From NCBI GenBank assembly GCA_949358305.1, contig OX442323.1:4464001-4528000 (forward strand): a DNA stretch of 64,000 bases, given 5' to 3'. This DNA is from Strigamia acuminata (Eukaryota; Arthropoda; Chilopoda; Geophilomorpha; Linotaeniidae). This document shows, piece by piece, positions 36,380 to 48,100 of this stretch. The notes under the pieces are model-generated. The model was not told the origin of the DNA. It worked only from the letters and a program-made list of their open reading frames with translations, and made no database searches. The position numbers and the translations under genes were made by a program. Positions within the stretch are counted from its first letter, which is position 1, and every line of letters starts with the position of its first letter.

Positions 36380-37085
36380 AATGCGAATTCGTATTCGATT
36401 CGAATACGATTCGAATTCGATTCGAATACGAATACGATCAAAATACGAACTCGTAACAACTCGAATACGATGACCCGTTCCCGGACTTTGACTCGTACGA
36501 CTCGTATTCGAGATGTATTCGAGATGTATTCGAATCGTATTCGAGTCGCATTCGAGATGGTCGATGATTTCCACTCGCTCATATACGCGTTGTATACGAG
36601 CTCGTATTTTGATCGTAATCGTAAACGAATCGTTTACAAGTCGTATACAAGTTGTATACGACGTGTATACACCTCGTATACGAACGAAGTTTGGAAAATC
36701 CACCGGATACTTACTACGACATGAAAACACATAGTAGTCACATACGTCTTATTTGGAAATTGTGTTTTCACAAACTTCGTTCGTATACGAGGTGTATACA
36801 CGTCGTATACAACTTGTATACGACTTGTAAACGATTTGTTTACGATTACGATCAAAATACGAGCTCGTATACAACGCGTATACGAGCGAGTGGAAATCAT
36901 CGACCATCTCGAATACGACTCGAATTCGATTCGTATTCGATTCGAATACGATTCGAATTCGATTCGAATACGAATACGATCAAAATACGAACTCGTAACA
37001 ACTCGAATACGAATCAAAGTCCGGGAAACAAAAATCATCGACCATCTCGTATACGATTCGAAAGCGAATCGAATACGATTTCGCG
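36380..37085. repeat. Large TTCGAATACGA-rich palindrome, copy 1, with 79-bp spacer
   Basis: Left arm 36380-36692, spacer 36693-36771, right arm 36772-37085. The inner ~150 bp of the arms (AAACTTCGTTCGTATACGAG outward) pair almost perfectly; further out they are built of short TTCGAATACGATTCGAATTC palindromes and drift. The spacer starts GGAAAATCCACCGGATACTT and ends GTGTTTTCAC. All ORFs here, on both strands, are repeat artefacts. Confidence 0.88.
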
Positions 37086-38896
37086 TTGAAAAAGGACAAA
37101 ACTCGTATTCGATTCGAAAGCGAATCGAATACGATTTCGCTTGGGAAAAGGACTCGAATGCGCCTCCACGTTGCAATGCGCATTTGTGTAAACGATGATG
37201 GAATCCCCTGCTTAAATACTGGCTATCGCGTCACGTAACAGCAACGTGCCACGTCACGTAATTGCAACGTGCCGCGCTATGCCACACAATGTGCCGCCGC
37301 GATAGGCCATCGAACCCGAATGTGTGTGATGCGAAACGCGCGAGTACACGCGCGGAGAACGCGCGGCAATGCTAGCAACAGGAGCGCAACTGCCCAAGAA
37401 ATTGCTCAACAATAAAAGGCACGTGGAAGCACGTGCCTGAAACAATAGGCACTTCAAATAAAGTTATTGTTAAAAAACGGGCTTGAAAACCAACAATTAC
37501 ACAATAATTAAGGGGCAAGAAATGAACTTTGCTGCAATGCAAAGTTCTCAAAATACAGAGAAATGAAAGTTACACTTGTATAAAGAATTGACAATGTTTG
37601 AAACCAATAAAAACTACAAAAACACACTTGTAAAAAACCCAAAACAACCCCCAGAATGAATTATTTGACTCAAATTAACCCTAAAACAGTCTTGGAGGTC
37701 GTGCAGACGACAGAGTCGGATCGGAAGGTTGCTAAAACCTGACGCCAAAACTAGCAATGGGACAGCTAGTTAGAAAACAGCTTTTTCATCAATCATGAAC
37801 GCTGAAAACCTCACCCAGGGGTAGAAAATGATGGAGAGAACGTTTTCGCCATCTAAAACGGTCTAAAACGGGTCTAAAATGCCTAAACCGGCGCCTGGAA
37901 CGTGGCGCAGTTGTTGGGTCAAATATTGTCAAAAATCAGTGGAAATTTGTCAAATACTGGCAAAAATCTGCTGAAATTTGTCAAAAATTGCCAAATTTTG
38001 GCGCAAGTTACGTGAGGTTTGCGCGCATCCAACTATGACGAAAAATCCATGCGTGTGCACGCGCGATTTACTGGCGCGTTGGAAGCGTTAAAATAAATTT
38101 TTCCAATATCTAACACAATTTGCACCGAATTATGGCAATTTTTGACAAATTTACATGGATTTTTGCCAGTATTTGACAAATTTCCACGGATTTTTGACAA
38201 TATTTGACAAATTCCAGACAAATTTCAGACAAATTTCAATTAATTTTAGAAATTTTATGAGAAATTTCAGCAAATGTTTGAGGATTGAGGAAATCTTCTG
38301 AAATTTGTCAAATATAGGCAAAAATCTTCTGAAATTTGTCAAATACAGGCAAAAATCTGCTGAAATTTGTCAAAAATTGCCCAAATTCCGTGCAAGTTTT
38401 GCAAGTTTTGCGCGCATCAAATTGTATGCGCGCCTATACTATTGCACGAGCGCATTGACGCGTGATGAACACCGACCACGTTTACGAAGTGAATTCGAGC
38501 TACAAAAGTATCGAGTCGCCATTCTATGATGGAAAAAAAAAATTAAGTGTAAACAAACAAAATAAAAACTTTAATATACAAGAAACGTACAATTCCACTC
38601 AACTTTGTTTCAAATTTTATTTATTGGATCATTGAAAATAAACAGTAGTGTTGTGCACTGTACGCTTAAGTGTATACCGGCGATGCGTTGTTTTGTGGTG
38701 GGGATTTGCCTCGATAATTGATCTTTTCTCTTTGTTTGCAATATTTTTTTGGCCTTTTTTGTTGATTTTTCGGTTTGAAATTGTTTTTTTCCGGTGTAAT
38801 TTAAGTGGTGGAAGGTTGTTGCGTGTGTTGAGGGTAATTTTGGCGGTTTTTGGGTCGGGATTAGTGTTTTCAGCGATTTTTTATCGGTATTTGGGG
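36772..38896 (+). repeat. 2.1 kb direct repeat, copy 1 (copy 2 at 42162-44288)
   Basis: Matches 42162-44288 at a constant offset of 5,390 bp. I noticed only isolated differences over more than 2 kb. Contents: the palindrome's right arm, a block with ACGTAACAGCAACGTGCCAC, then AT-rich DNA with repeated GAAATTTGTCAAATA units. No gene is supportable. Confidence 0.88.
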
Positions 38897-38947
38897 TTTG
38901 ATGCAGCGGATAGCGCATGCGAATCGCCGTCGACCGTAGCATTAGCA

Positions 38948-39975
38948 ATTGCAACGTGCCGCGCTATGCCACACAATGTGCCGCCGCGATAGGCCATCGA
39001 ATCCGAATGTGTGTGATGCGAAACGCGAGTACGCGCGCGGAGAACGCGCGGCAATGCTAGCAACAGGAGCGCAACTGCCCAAGAAATTGCTCAACAATAA
39101 AAGGCACGTGGAAGCACGTGCCTGAAACAATAGGCACTTCAAATAAAGTTATTGTTAAAAAACGGGCTTCAAAACCAACAATTACACAATAATTAAGGGG
39201 CAAGAAATGAACTTTGCTGCAATGCAAAGTTCTCAAAATACAGAGAAATGAAAGTTACACTTGTATAAAGAATTGACAATGTTTGAAACCAATAAAAACT
39301 ACAAAAACACACTTGTAAAAAACCCAAAACAACCCCCAGAATGAATTATTTGACTCAAATTAACCCTAAAACAGTCTTGGAGGTCGTGCAGACGACAGAG
39401 TCGGATCGGAAGGTTGCTAAAACCTGACGCCAAAACTAGCAATGGGACAGCTAGTTAGAAAACAGCTTTTTCATCAATCATGAACGCTGAAAACCTCACC
39501 CAGGGGTAGAAAATGATGGAGAGAACGTTTTCGCCATCTAAAACGGTCTAAAACGGGTCTAAAATGCCTAAACCGGCGCCTGGAACGTGGCGCAGTTGTT
39601 GGGTCAAATATTGTCAAAAATCAGTGGAAATTTGTCAAATATAGGCAAAAATCTGCTGAAATTTGTCAAAAATTGACCAAATTCCGTGCAAGTTTTGCAA
39701 GTTTTGTGCGCATCAAGCCATGCGCGCCTATACTATTGCACGAGCGCATTGACGCGTGATGAAAACCGACCACGTTTATATCAGTGAATTCGAGCTACAA
39801 AAGTATCGAATCGCCATTCTAGTATGGAACAAAAAAAATTAAAAAATAAAAACTTTAATATACGAGAAACGTACAATTCCACTCAACTTTGTTTCAAATT
39901 TTATTTATTGGATCATTAAAAATAAACAGTAGTGTTGTGCACTGTACACTTAAATGTATACCGCAGTACAAGTAC
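38948..39975 (+). repeat. Partial third copy of the direct repeat with internal deletion
   Basis: Follows 37261 onward closely (ATTGCAACGTGCCGCGCTAT ...), then skips about 400 bp. The skip is bounded by the short repeat GGCAAAAATCTGCTGAAATT, and the copy continues to the equivalent of about 38680. The 1,687-bp offset makes it a tandem partial duplication. Confidence 0.82.
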
Positions 39976-40199
39976 CGCGGTCCCGGTACTGCACCGGTAC
40001 ACGTAAAAACGCGAGTTTCTCAAATTTAAAAAGTTGATGTCGGCGGCGATGCGTTGTTTTGTGGTGAGAATTTGCCTCGAGAATTGATCTTATCTCTTTG
40101 TTTGCAATATTTTTTTTGGCATTCTTTGTTGATTTTTCGGTTTGAATTTGTTTTTTTCCGGTGTAATTTGAGTGGTGGAAGGTTGTTGGGGTGTGTTGA

Positions 40200-40475
40200 G
40201 GGCAATTTTGGTTATTTGTTGATTTTTAATTGATTTAATCGTTTTCTGTTTGTTTTTGCTGGTTTTTAATCGATTTTTCTGTATTTTTGGTCAATTTTTA
40301 CCAATTGTAATTGTTATTTGTCATTCTGAATTGATTATTGTCCGATTTTATTCGATTATTGTCAGATTTCAGTCGATTTTTGTCGATTTCTAATCAATGT
40401 TTATACATTTCTTATCAAGTTTTGTATATTTTTGTTGATTTTTAATCATATTTGTTCCTTTTTAATCAAAGTCGA
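40200..40475 (+). repeat. ATTTTTAATCGATTTTT-type degenerate tandem
   Basis: Irregular units around TTGATTTTTAATCG and TGAATTGATTATTGTCCGAT. A related stretch is at 45570-45770. Confidence 0.65.
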
Positions 40476-40477
40476 AA

Positions 40478-40830
40478 ACGAGTTGTAAATGCGTTCGTAT
40501 GCGACGCGAACGCGTATTGGAGTCGATTCCAAGTTCGTATTCCATCGCGAACGCGCATTTGAGACGTAAACAAGTTTATCTTTTTCACTCTCGCTTGATC
40601 CCCCTTTATCGCGCCTCATTGCTCCTGTGAAAAAAAATATATGAGAATGCACAGAAATGAACCTTCCAATACTTACATGAAAATTGGCAACCTTGACACA
40701 AAACAGTCTATCGACACTCCCAACACCACCCCGGACATTTTTCGGAAGAGTTTGGTCCACCCGGAATCCGCAGAATAGTCTCCCCCGAAATGCGGATTTC
40801 GCGGACGCCAATCCGCGAAAAGGATAAAAA
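40478..40830 (-). repeat. Right long inverted repeat (partner at 35881-36226)
   Basis: Reverse complement of the left repeat, ending CCGCGAAAAGG at about 40828. Together the two ends bracket about 4.95 kb. They are compatible with a foldback-type or non-autonomous DNA element, or with a local inverted duplication. Confidence 0.8.
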
Positions 40831-41164
40831 ATTTCCAATGTATAAACTTTATTTCTGTTTTCAGTTTCCTGATATGATTAAAGAAAATCCTAAATATTAT
40901 TTCCAAACATTTATCAAATTCTTTTCAAAAGCAGTTGTGGAGGCGTCTACTACGAACGAGTCATCGTGGGCGTCAAATTTGAATATTTTTAACTTTCTGC
41001 GTTTGCACGAATTCGCAGAATTCGTCCACTGGCATCGTGGCGACGCATGGTCGACATTTTGTATTCATATGTGACGCGCACTCTATTTACTCACGTAGAA
41101 CACACGAATCGCGCGCGTCAACGCGCACATGTAAATTTAGTTTCACTGAATCGCGTACGAGTTT

Positions 41165-41800
41165 TTCCCTTTTTCAACGCGAAATCGTATTCGACTCGCT
41201 TTCTAGTCGAGTACGAATTTTGCCCTTCTTCAACGCGAAATCGTATTCGACTCGCTTTCTAGTCGAGTACGAATTTTGCCCTTCTTCAACGCGAAATCGT
41301 ATTCGACTCGTTTTCGAGTCGAATGCGAATTTTGCCCTTCTTCAACGCGAAATCGTATTCGACTCGTTTTCGAGTCGAATGCGAATTCGTATTCGACTCG
41401 TTTTCGAGTCGAATGCGAATTTTGTCCTTCTTCAACGCGAAATCGTATTCGACTCGTTTTCGAGTCGAGTACGAATTTTGCCCTTCTTCAACGCGAAATC
41501 GTATTCGACTCGTTTTCGAGTCGAGTACGAGTTTTGCCCTTCTTCAACGCGAAATCGTATTCGACTCGTTTTCGAGTCGAGTACGAGTTTTGCCCTTCTT
41601 CAACGCGAAATCGTATTCGACTCGTTTTCGAGTCGAGTACGAATTTTGCCCTTCTTCAACGCGAAATCGTATTCGACTCGTTTTCGAGTCGAGTACGAGT
41701 TTTGCCCTTCTTCAACGCGAAATCGTATTCGACTCGTTTTCGAGTCGAGTACGAGTTTTGCCCTTCTTCAACGCGAAATCGTATTCGATTCGCTTTCGAA
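41165..41800. repeat. 56-bp tandem array, about 10-11 units
   Basis: The landmark GCCCTTCTTCAACGCGAAAT recurs about every 55-57 bp from 41222 to 41760, with internal palindrome GACTCGTTTTCGAGTC. Variants (AATGCG versus GTACGA ends) are interspersed. Long ORFs through it exist because the unit lacks stops in several frames. Confidence 0.9.
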
Positions 41801-42475
41801 TCGTATACGAGATGGTCGATTTTTGTTTCCCGGACTTTGATTCGTATTCGAGTTGTTACGAGTTCGTATTTCGATCGTATTCGTATTCGAATCGAATTCG
41901 AATCGTATTCGAATCGAATACGAATCGAATTCGAGTCGTATTCGAGATGGTCGATGATTTCCACTCGCTCGTATACGCGTTGTATACGAGCTCGTATTTT
42001 GATCGTAATCGTAAACGAATCGTTTACAAGTTGTATACAAGTTGTATACGACGTGTATACACCTCGTATACGAACGAAGTTTGTGAAAACACAATTTCCA
42101 AATAAGACGTATGTGACTACTATGTGTTTTCATGTCGTAGTAAGTATCCGGTGGATTTTCCAAACTTCGTTCGTATACGAGGTGTATACACGTCGTATAC
42201 AACTTGTATACAACTTGTAAACGATTCGTTTACGATTACGATCAAAATACGAGCTCGTATACAACGCGTATACGAGCGAGTGGAAATCATCGACCATCTC
42301 GAATACGACTCGAATTCGATTCGTATTCGATTCGAATACGATTCGAATTCGATTCGAATACGAATACGATCAAAATACGAACTCGTAACAACTCGAATAC
42401 GAATCAAAGTCCGGGAAACAAAAATCATCGACCATCTCGTATACGATTCGAAAGCGAATCGAATACGATTTCGCG
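41775..42475. repeat. Large palindrome, copy 2, with the 79-bp spacer inverted
   Basis: Left arm 41775-42082, spacer 42083-42161, right arm 42162-42475. The spacer starts GTGAAAACACAATTTCCAAA and ends GGTGGATTTTCC: it is the exact reverse complement of 36693-36771, while the flanking right arm is in the same orientation as in copy 1. Confidence 0.9.
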
Positions 42476-44288
42476 TTGAAAAAGGACAAAACTCGTATTC
42501 GATTCGAAAGCGAATCGAATACGATTTCGCTTGGGAAAAGGACTCGAATGCGCCTCCACGTTGCAATGCGCATTTGTGTAAACGATGATGGAATCCCCTG
42601 CTTAAATACTGGCTATCGCGTCACGTAACAGCAACGTGCCACGTCACGTAATTGCAACGTGCCGCGCTATGCCACACAATGTGCCGCCGCGATAGGCCAT
42701 CGAACCCGAATGTGTGTGATGCGAAACGCGCGAGTACACGCGCGGAGAACGCGCGGCAATGCTAGCAACAGGAGCGCAACTGCCCAAGAAATTGCTCAAC
42801 AATAAAAGGCACGTGGAAGCACGTGCCTGAAACAATAGGCACTTCAAATAAAGTTATTGTTAAAAAACGGGCTTGAAAACCAACAATTACACAATAATTA
42901 AGGGGCAAGAAATGAACTTTGCTGCAATGCAAAGTTCTCAAAATACAGAGAAATGAAAGTTACACTTGTATAAAGAATTGACAATGTTTGAAACCAATAA
43001 AAACTACAAAAACACACTTGTAAAAAACCCAAAACAACCCCCAGAATGAATTATTTGACTCAAATTAACCCTAAAACAGTCTTGGAGGTCGTGCAGACGA
43101 CAGAGTCGGATCGGAAGGTTGCTAAAACCTGACGCCAAAACTAGCAATGGGACAGCTAGTTAGAAAACAGCTTTTTCATCAATCATGAACGCTGAAAACC
43201 TCACCCAGGGGTAGAAAATGATGGAGAGAACGTTTTCGCCATCTAAAACGGTCTAAAACGGGTCTAAAATGCCTAAACCGGCGCCTGGAACGTGGCGCAG
43301 TTGTTGGGTCAAATATTGTCAAAAATCAGTGGAAATTTGTCAAATACTGGCAAAAATCTGCTGAAATTTGTCAAAAATTGCCAAATTTTGGCGCAAGTTA
43401 CGTGAGGTTTGCGCGCATCCAACTATGACGAAAAATCCATGCGTGTGCACGCGCGATTTACTGGCGCGTTGGAAGCGTTAAAATAAATTTTTCCAATATC
43501 TAACACAATTTGCACCGAATTATGGCAATTTTTGACAAATTTACATGGATTTTTGCCAGTATTTGACAAATTTCCACGGATTTTTGACAATATTTGACAA
43601 ATTCCAGACAAATTTCAGACAAATTTCAATTAATTTTAGAAATTTTATGAGAAATTTCAGCAAATGTTTGAGGATTGAGGAAATCTTCTGAAATTTGTCA
43701 AATATAGGCAAAAATCTTCTGAAATTTGTCAAATACAGGCAAAAATCTGCTGAAATTTGTCAAAAATTGCCCAAATTCCGTGCAAGTTTTGCAAGTTTTG
43801 CGCGCATCAAATCGTATGCGCGCCTATACTATTGCACGAGCGCATTGACGCGTGATGAACACCGACCACGTTTACGAAGTGAATTCGAGCTACAAAAGTA
43901 TCGAGTCGCCATTCTATGATGGAAAAAAAAAATTAAGTGTAAACAAACAAAATAAAAACTTTAATATACAAGAAACGTACAATTCCACTCAACTTTGTTT
44001 CAAATTTTATTTATTGGATCATTGAAAATAAACAGTAGTGTTGTGCACTGTACGCTTAAGTGTATACCGGCGATGCGTTGTTTTGTGGTGGGGATTTGCC
44101 TCGATAATTGATCTTTTCTCTTTGTTTGCAATATTTTTTTGGCCTTTTTTGTTGATTTTTCGGTTTGAAATTGTTTTTTTCCGGTGTAATTTAAGTGGTG
44201 GAAGGTTGTTGGCGTGTGTTGAGGGTAATTTTGGCGGTTTTTGGGTCGGGATTAGTGTTTTCTGCGATTTTTTATCGGTATTTGGGGT
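42162..44288 (+). repeat. 2.1 kb direct repeat, copy 2
   Basis: See copy 1. Differences noticed include one T/C near 43812 and a single-base indel near 44211. After about 44288 the two copies part company. Confidence 0.88.
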
Positions 44289-44542
44289 AACGCATGCGAA
44301 TCGCCGTCGATGCGTCGACCGTAGCAAGTGTGGTTGAAGTGATTTCGTTCATTCGTTATTTTAATGAAAATTAGGTATTTATTGTGACCACACGAGCACG
44401 TAGCAAGTGCGCGCGCAAGTTAAATGTGTAGAGGCCTGTGAGAAAATAAAACGTGCGTGGAAGCGGCGTAAATATTCTTTGGTGACTGCCATGGGTTTGT
44501 GCTTTGTCGTGGGCGCGATATGTCTGCGATATATATATGCGT

Positions 44543-44934
44543 TAGGGATGAGAACGGGACCAATTTTCGGGTCCCGACCCGTCCCGGGTCCATTACGTTA
44601 GCGTAATACGCGCGTATGATTGCATAATTGAAATAAATCAGTATTAAGCCTAATATTAGGCCTAATAATGCTAAAATAAAGTAAAGAAACAACAATATTT
44701 TGGTCATACAGTGTAATTTACTTTTAATAATGAGTTTGTTGTTGTTGTTTATTTACTTTATTTTAGCATTATCAGGCTCAATATTAGGCTTAATAGTGAT
44801 AAATAACAACTGGAATTAGAAAATTGTCTCCGCCTCGCAGTACGAATTTAGCAACTGTAATCCCGTCCCGTCCCGTATCCGCATAGGGCAAACATTACCA
44901 GTCCAGTCCCTATCCCGGTCTGTTCTTATCCCTA
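44543..44934. mobile_element. hAT-like MITE, 392 bp, perfect 8-bp TSD
   Basis: Ends TAGGGATGAGAACGGGACC and, inverted, TAGGGATAAGAACAGACCGG, flanked by ATATGCGT at 44535-44542 and 44935-44942. The interior is itself partly palindromic (TTAGGCCTAATAATGCTAAA and its approximate complement). The intact target duplication argues for a recent insertion. Confidence 0.9.
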
Positions 44935-45199
44935 ATATGCGTGATGTAGCGCGTTTGCGCGCGCGATCTAGTGCGTTTGAGCGCGCGATGTAGCACCTTG
45001 AGCGTGTCCAAATGTGTACAGGTGCTCAAAAGATGTGCGAGGGCTTCACGTGCATACACGAAGCATAAACGTGAAGAAAACAGCAGAAGCAGTTGTGTGT
45101 GATATTTATAAAACCACATCACACAAGGGAATACTACTAATGATACAAAAAGCAATAAACTTTATGAATATTGAAATAAACTTACAAAATGGTGGAAAA

Positions 45200-48100
45200 A
45201 ACATGGCGTACTGCCTTGAATATATGCCGGGATGTTATCAATCTTCCGGGCCCCATGTGTGTTTGATTTTAGTCCTAATTTTGGTGTATTTTTTTTTTTT
45301 TTGCCTTGGTTTTTCTCGTTTCTTGGAGAGTGCTGAGGCATGCCGAGGTGTTCTCGGGCGTGTGCGCCTGTTGAAGATCGAGCGTTTCATATTTTGTGTT
45401 TAATAAGCCTACCGTGGTGCCTCGAGCGTTTATTAATTTCTCCACTCGAGGCACTTCACTAACACCTCCCCGGTGTTTAAACGAGTAGCGGCGCTTATTT
45501 GACCCCGGTGTTTACTGTTTAAAATTGTCGTGTGTTTTCAAAGTTCTTAATTTGTTTAAAAGCAAACAAAATGGATATTTGTTAATTTTTATTTGATTTT
45601 ATCAATTTCTATTGGTTTCTTGCTGATTTTTAATCGGTTTTTCTCTATTTGTGACAATTTTTGCCAATTTTAATCGTTATTTGTCATTCTGAATTGATTA
45701 TTGTCCGATTTCAGTCGATTTTTGTTGATTTTTAATCATGTTTGTTCGTTTTTAATCAATTTTTGTCCCATGCCTTACGATCAGTTCGAATAATTGACAC
45801 CATACTGTGCTGTTACTCGTATTCAAGATGGCGTCGCAAACTCAAGGCCGAATTCCGCTGATTTCATTTATTGCGACTGTTTGCGCTCCATACGTGTGAA
45901 AAGGATTATGGGAAAAATCCTCAATGCAGGCCATTTTGGTGTTAAATGAGCGAGGAAGGCAGGAGATGAGAAAAATTTGTAAAATTTCAAAAAAAAGCTA
46001 AACAATCAAAATTTACATGAAGATCAATATTTCTGGCTCGAAATGCATGTATCAGCAATTTCGGGATATTTTCGGGGTGAAATTGACTCGTTCGGAACAC
46101 TGGGAAGGAACCCCACCCCGCATTCCCCATGCGTCGGCGCGCGCGTAGACGAAAATTCAAATCCAGGTGTTCAGACGGCCCCACGTTATTTTCGGGTTCC
46201 AAGTTGGGTTTCACAAATGTACCGTATTGCCTCGAATAAACGCCGGGACGTTTATTAAACTTCTCGTGTGTGTTTAATTTTGATCCGCATTTAACTGTTT
46301 TTTTTTTCACCGAAAGTTACTTCATTTTTTATTAACATGGAAAAAGAATGAACCTTTACAAAATACTAATAATAACGTTATAATAAGCAGTTACAATTGA
46401 AATTAAAACAACATTTTTTTTTTAATTAGAAACCAAAGCAGAATCATCCCTAAATTCTGACACGGCGTTGTCAAACAAACAGTTGGCGCCAAAACGAGAA
46501 ATTAGGCAACAAAACATTTTGAATGCTACAAAAACACATTAAATAACCATAAAACAAATAAAAATAAATACAACAGCTAAACCAAATTGTAATAAACAAG
46601 ACAGCAAAGTGTGGGAGTGAGTGACAACGCCAAAAAAACGCCCGAAAACGCCCCAAGAACGCACCAAAACGCCCCAAGAACGCACCAAAACGCCAGATAA
46701 CCGTGCAACTTGAGGCAAAAAACATGCGAACATAATTTTTTGCTTTGAGTGGCACGATTTTCAGGCTTTTTGGAGCATTTTGAAGCGTTTTGGGGCGTTT
46801 TAGAACGTTTTTGCTTATTTTTTAGCATTCTCATGCGAGCTCGCGCGTGCAGGCGAGAAAAAAACAAACTTATTTCTTCAAGAGTTAAAAAAAAAATAAC
46901 CCTAACCAGGAAATTACTGTAAAAACAACGGCTTGCCTCGAATAAACGCCGGGGCGTTTACTAATTTTCAAGACTGGAAGTGAGGCGAGATGTTGTTTGC
47001 TTTATTTGTTAAAACAAATTAGGCGTCACTAATTCACCTGTATTAGGGTTTCGGTTCTGAGAAACCGGACGAGGAGTCACAATAACGGGACACGGGAAAT
47101 TTCAAAACTTACCGGTTCCGTCAAAACGCCATTGAAACGTTACATTTTTATAGCGTGTCAATGATAAAAATGGTCATTTTGGATGAAAAACGGCCATTTT
47201 GGATGAAAAATGGCCATTTTTACTATAAAAAATGGCTGAAAATGGCCATTTTTACTATGACAAATGGCTGAAAATGGCCATTTTAATAAAAAAAGGCCAT
47301 TTTTACTTCGAAAATTGGCTAAAAATGGCCACTTGAGTGAGTGACAACGCCAAAAAACGCGTGCAAACGCCTGCGAACGCCCCAAAACGCCCCAAAACGC
47401 CAGATGACAATGCAACTTGAGGCATAAAACTTGAAAACACAATTTTAAACGTCACAAAAGTTGAAACAAAGATGAAAAATTAATTTTTTGCCTCAAGTTG
47501 CGCGATTTTCAGGTCTTTTGGAGTGTTTTTGAGCATTTTTTGGCGTTCTCAGCGGCGTGTTTGCCTCAAATAAACGCCGGTTTAAACAAAAAATGACGTC
47601 ATTTTTGGTTTAAAATTGAAGTAAAACACAAAATATTTTAGTTTTTAAATGCAACTGGTCTAAATTTTGTCAAATGTTGTCATACTTCTTGAAAGTCATC
47701 ATTTATTGATAAAAAATTTGAAAATTTACCTAATTGTAGCATGTATTTGTGGTTAGTTTTGATTTGAATTCAAACTGTAATTTTTTGCTTCGAGTTGCGC
47801 GATTTTCAGGCGTTTTGGGGCGTTTTTGAGCTTTTTTTGGCGTCCTCAGGCGAGCTCGCGCGTGCACGTCACAAGTAACCCTAATCAGGAAAGAACCTAC
47901 AAAAACTATGGCTTGCCTCGCATAAACGCCGGGGCGTTTATTCATTTTCAAAAAGACAAATGAAATGGATAAATAAAGAAATTAGCGGGGAAATCCAACA
48001 TGGCGCCCACTTCAAATCCGCTAGAGCGGCAAAACACGACATTTGAATTTCAACACAAGAATAAAATCAAGAATACACACTGTATTGAATAAAATAACAT

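Noticed and set aside
36076-37198. Many Arg/Ser/Phe-rich ORFs on both strands around 36-37 kb and again at 41-42.6 kb
   Set aside because: The TTCGAATACGA palindromic repeats lack stops in several frames; the ORFs have no independent support.
44407-44601. ORF with a hydrophobic stretch (SLVTAMGLCFVVGAICLRYI)
   Set aside because: Runs into the hAT-like MITE, has no supporting signals and lies in repeat-derived DNA.
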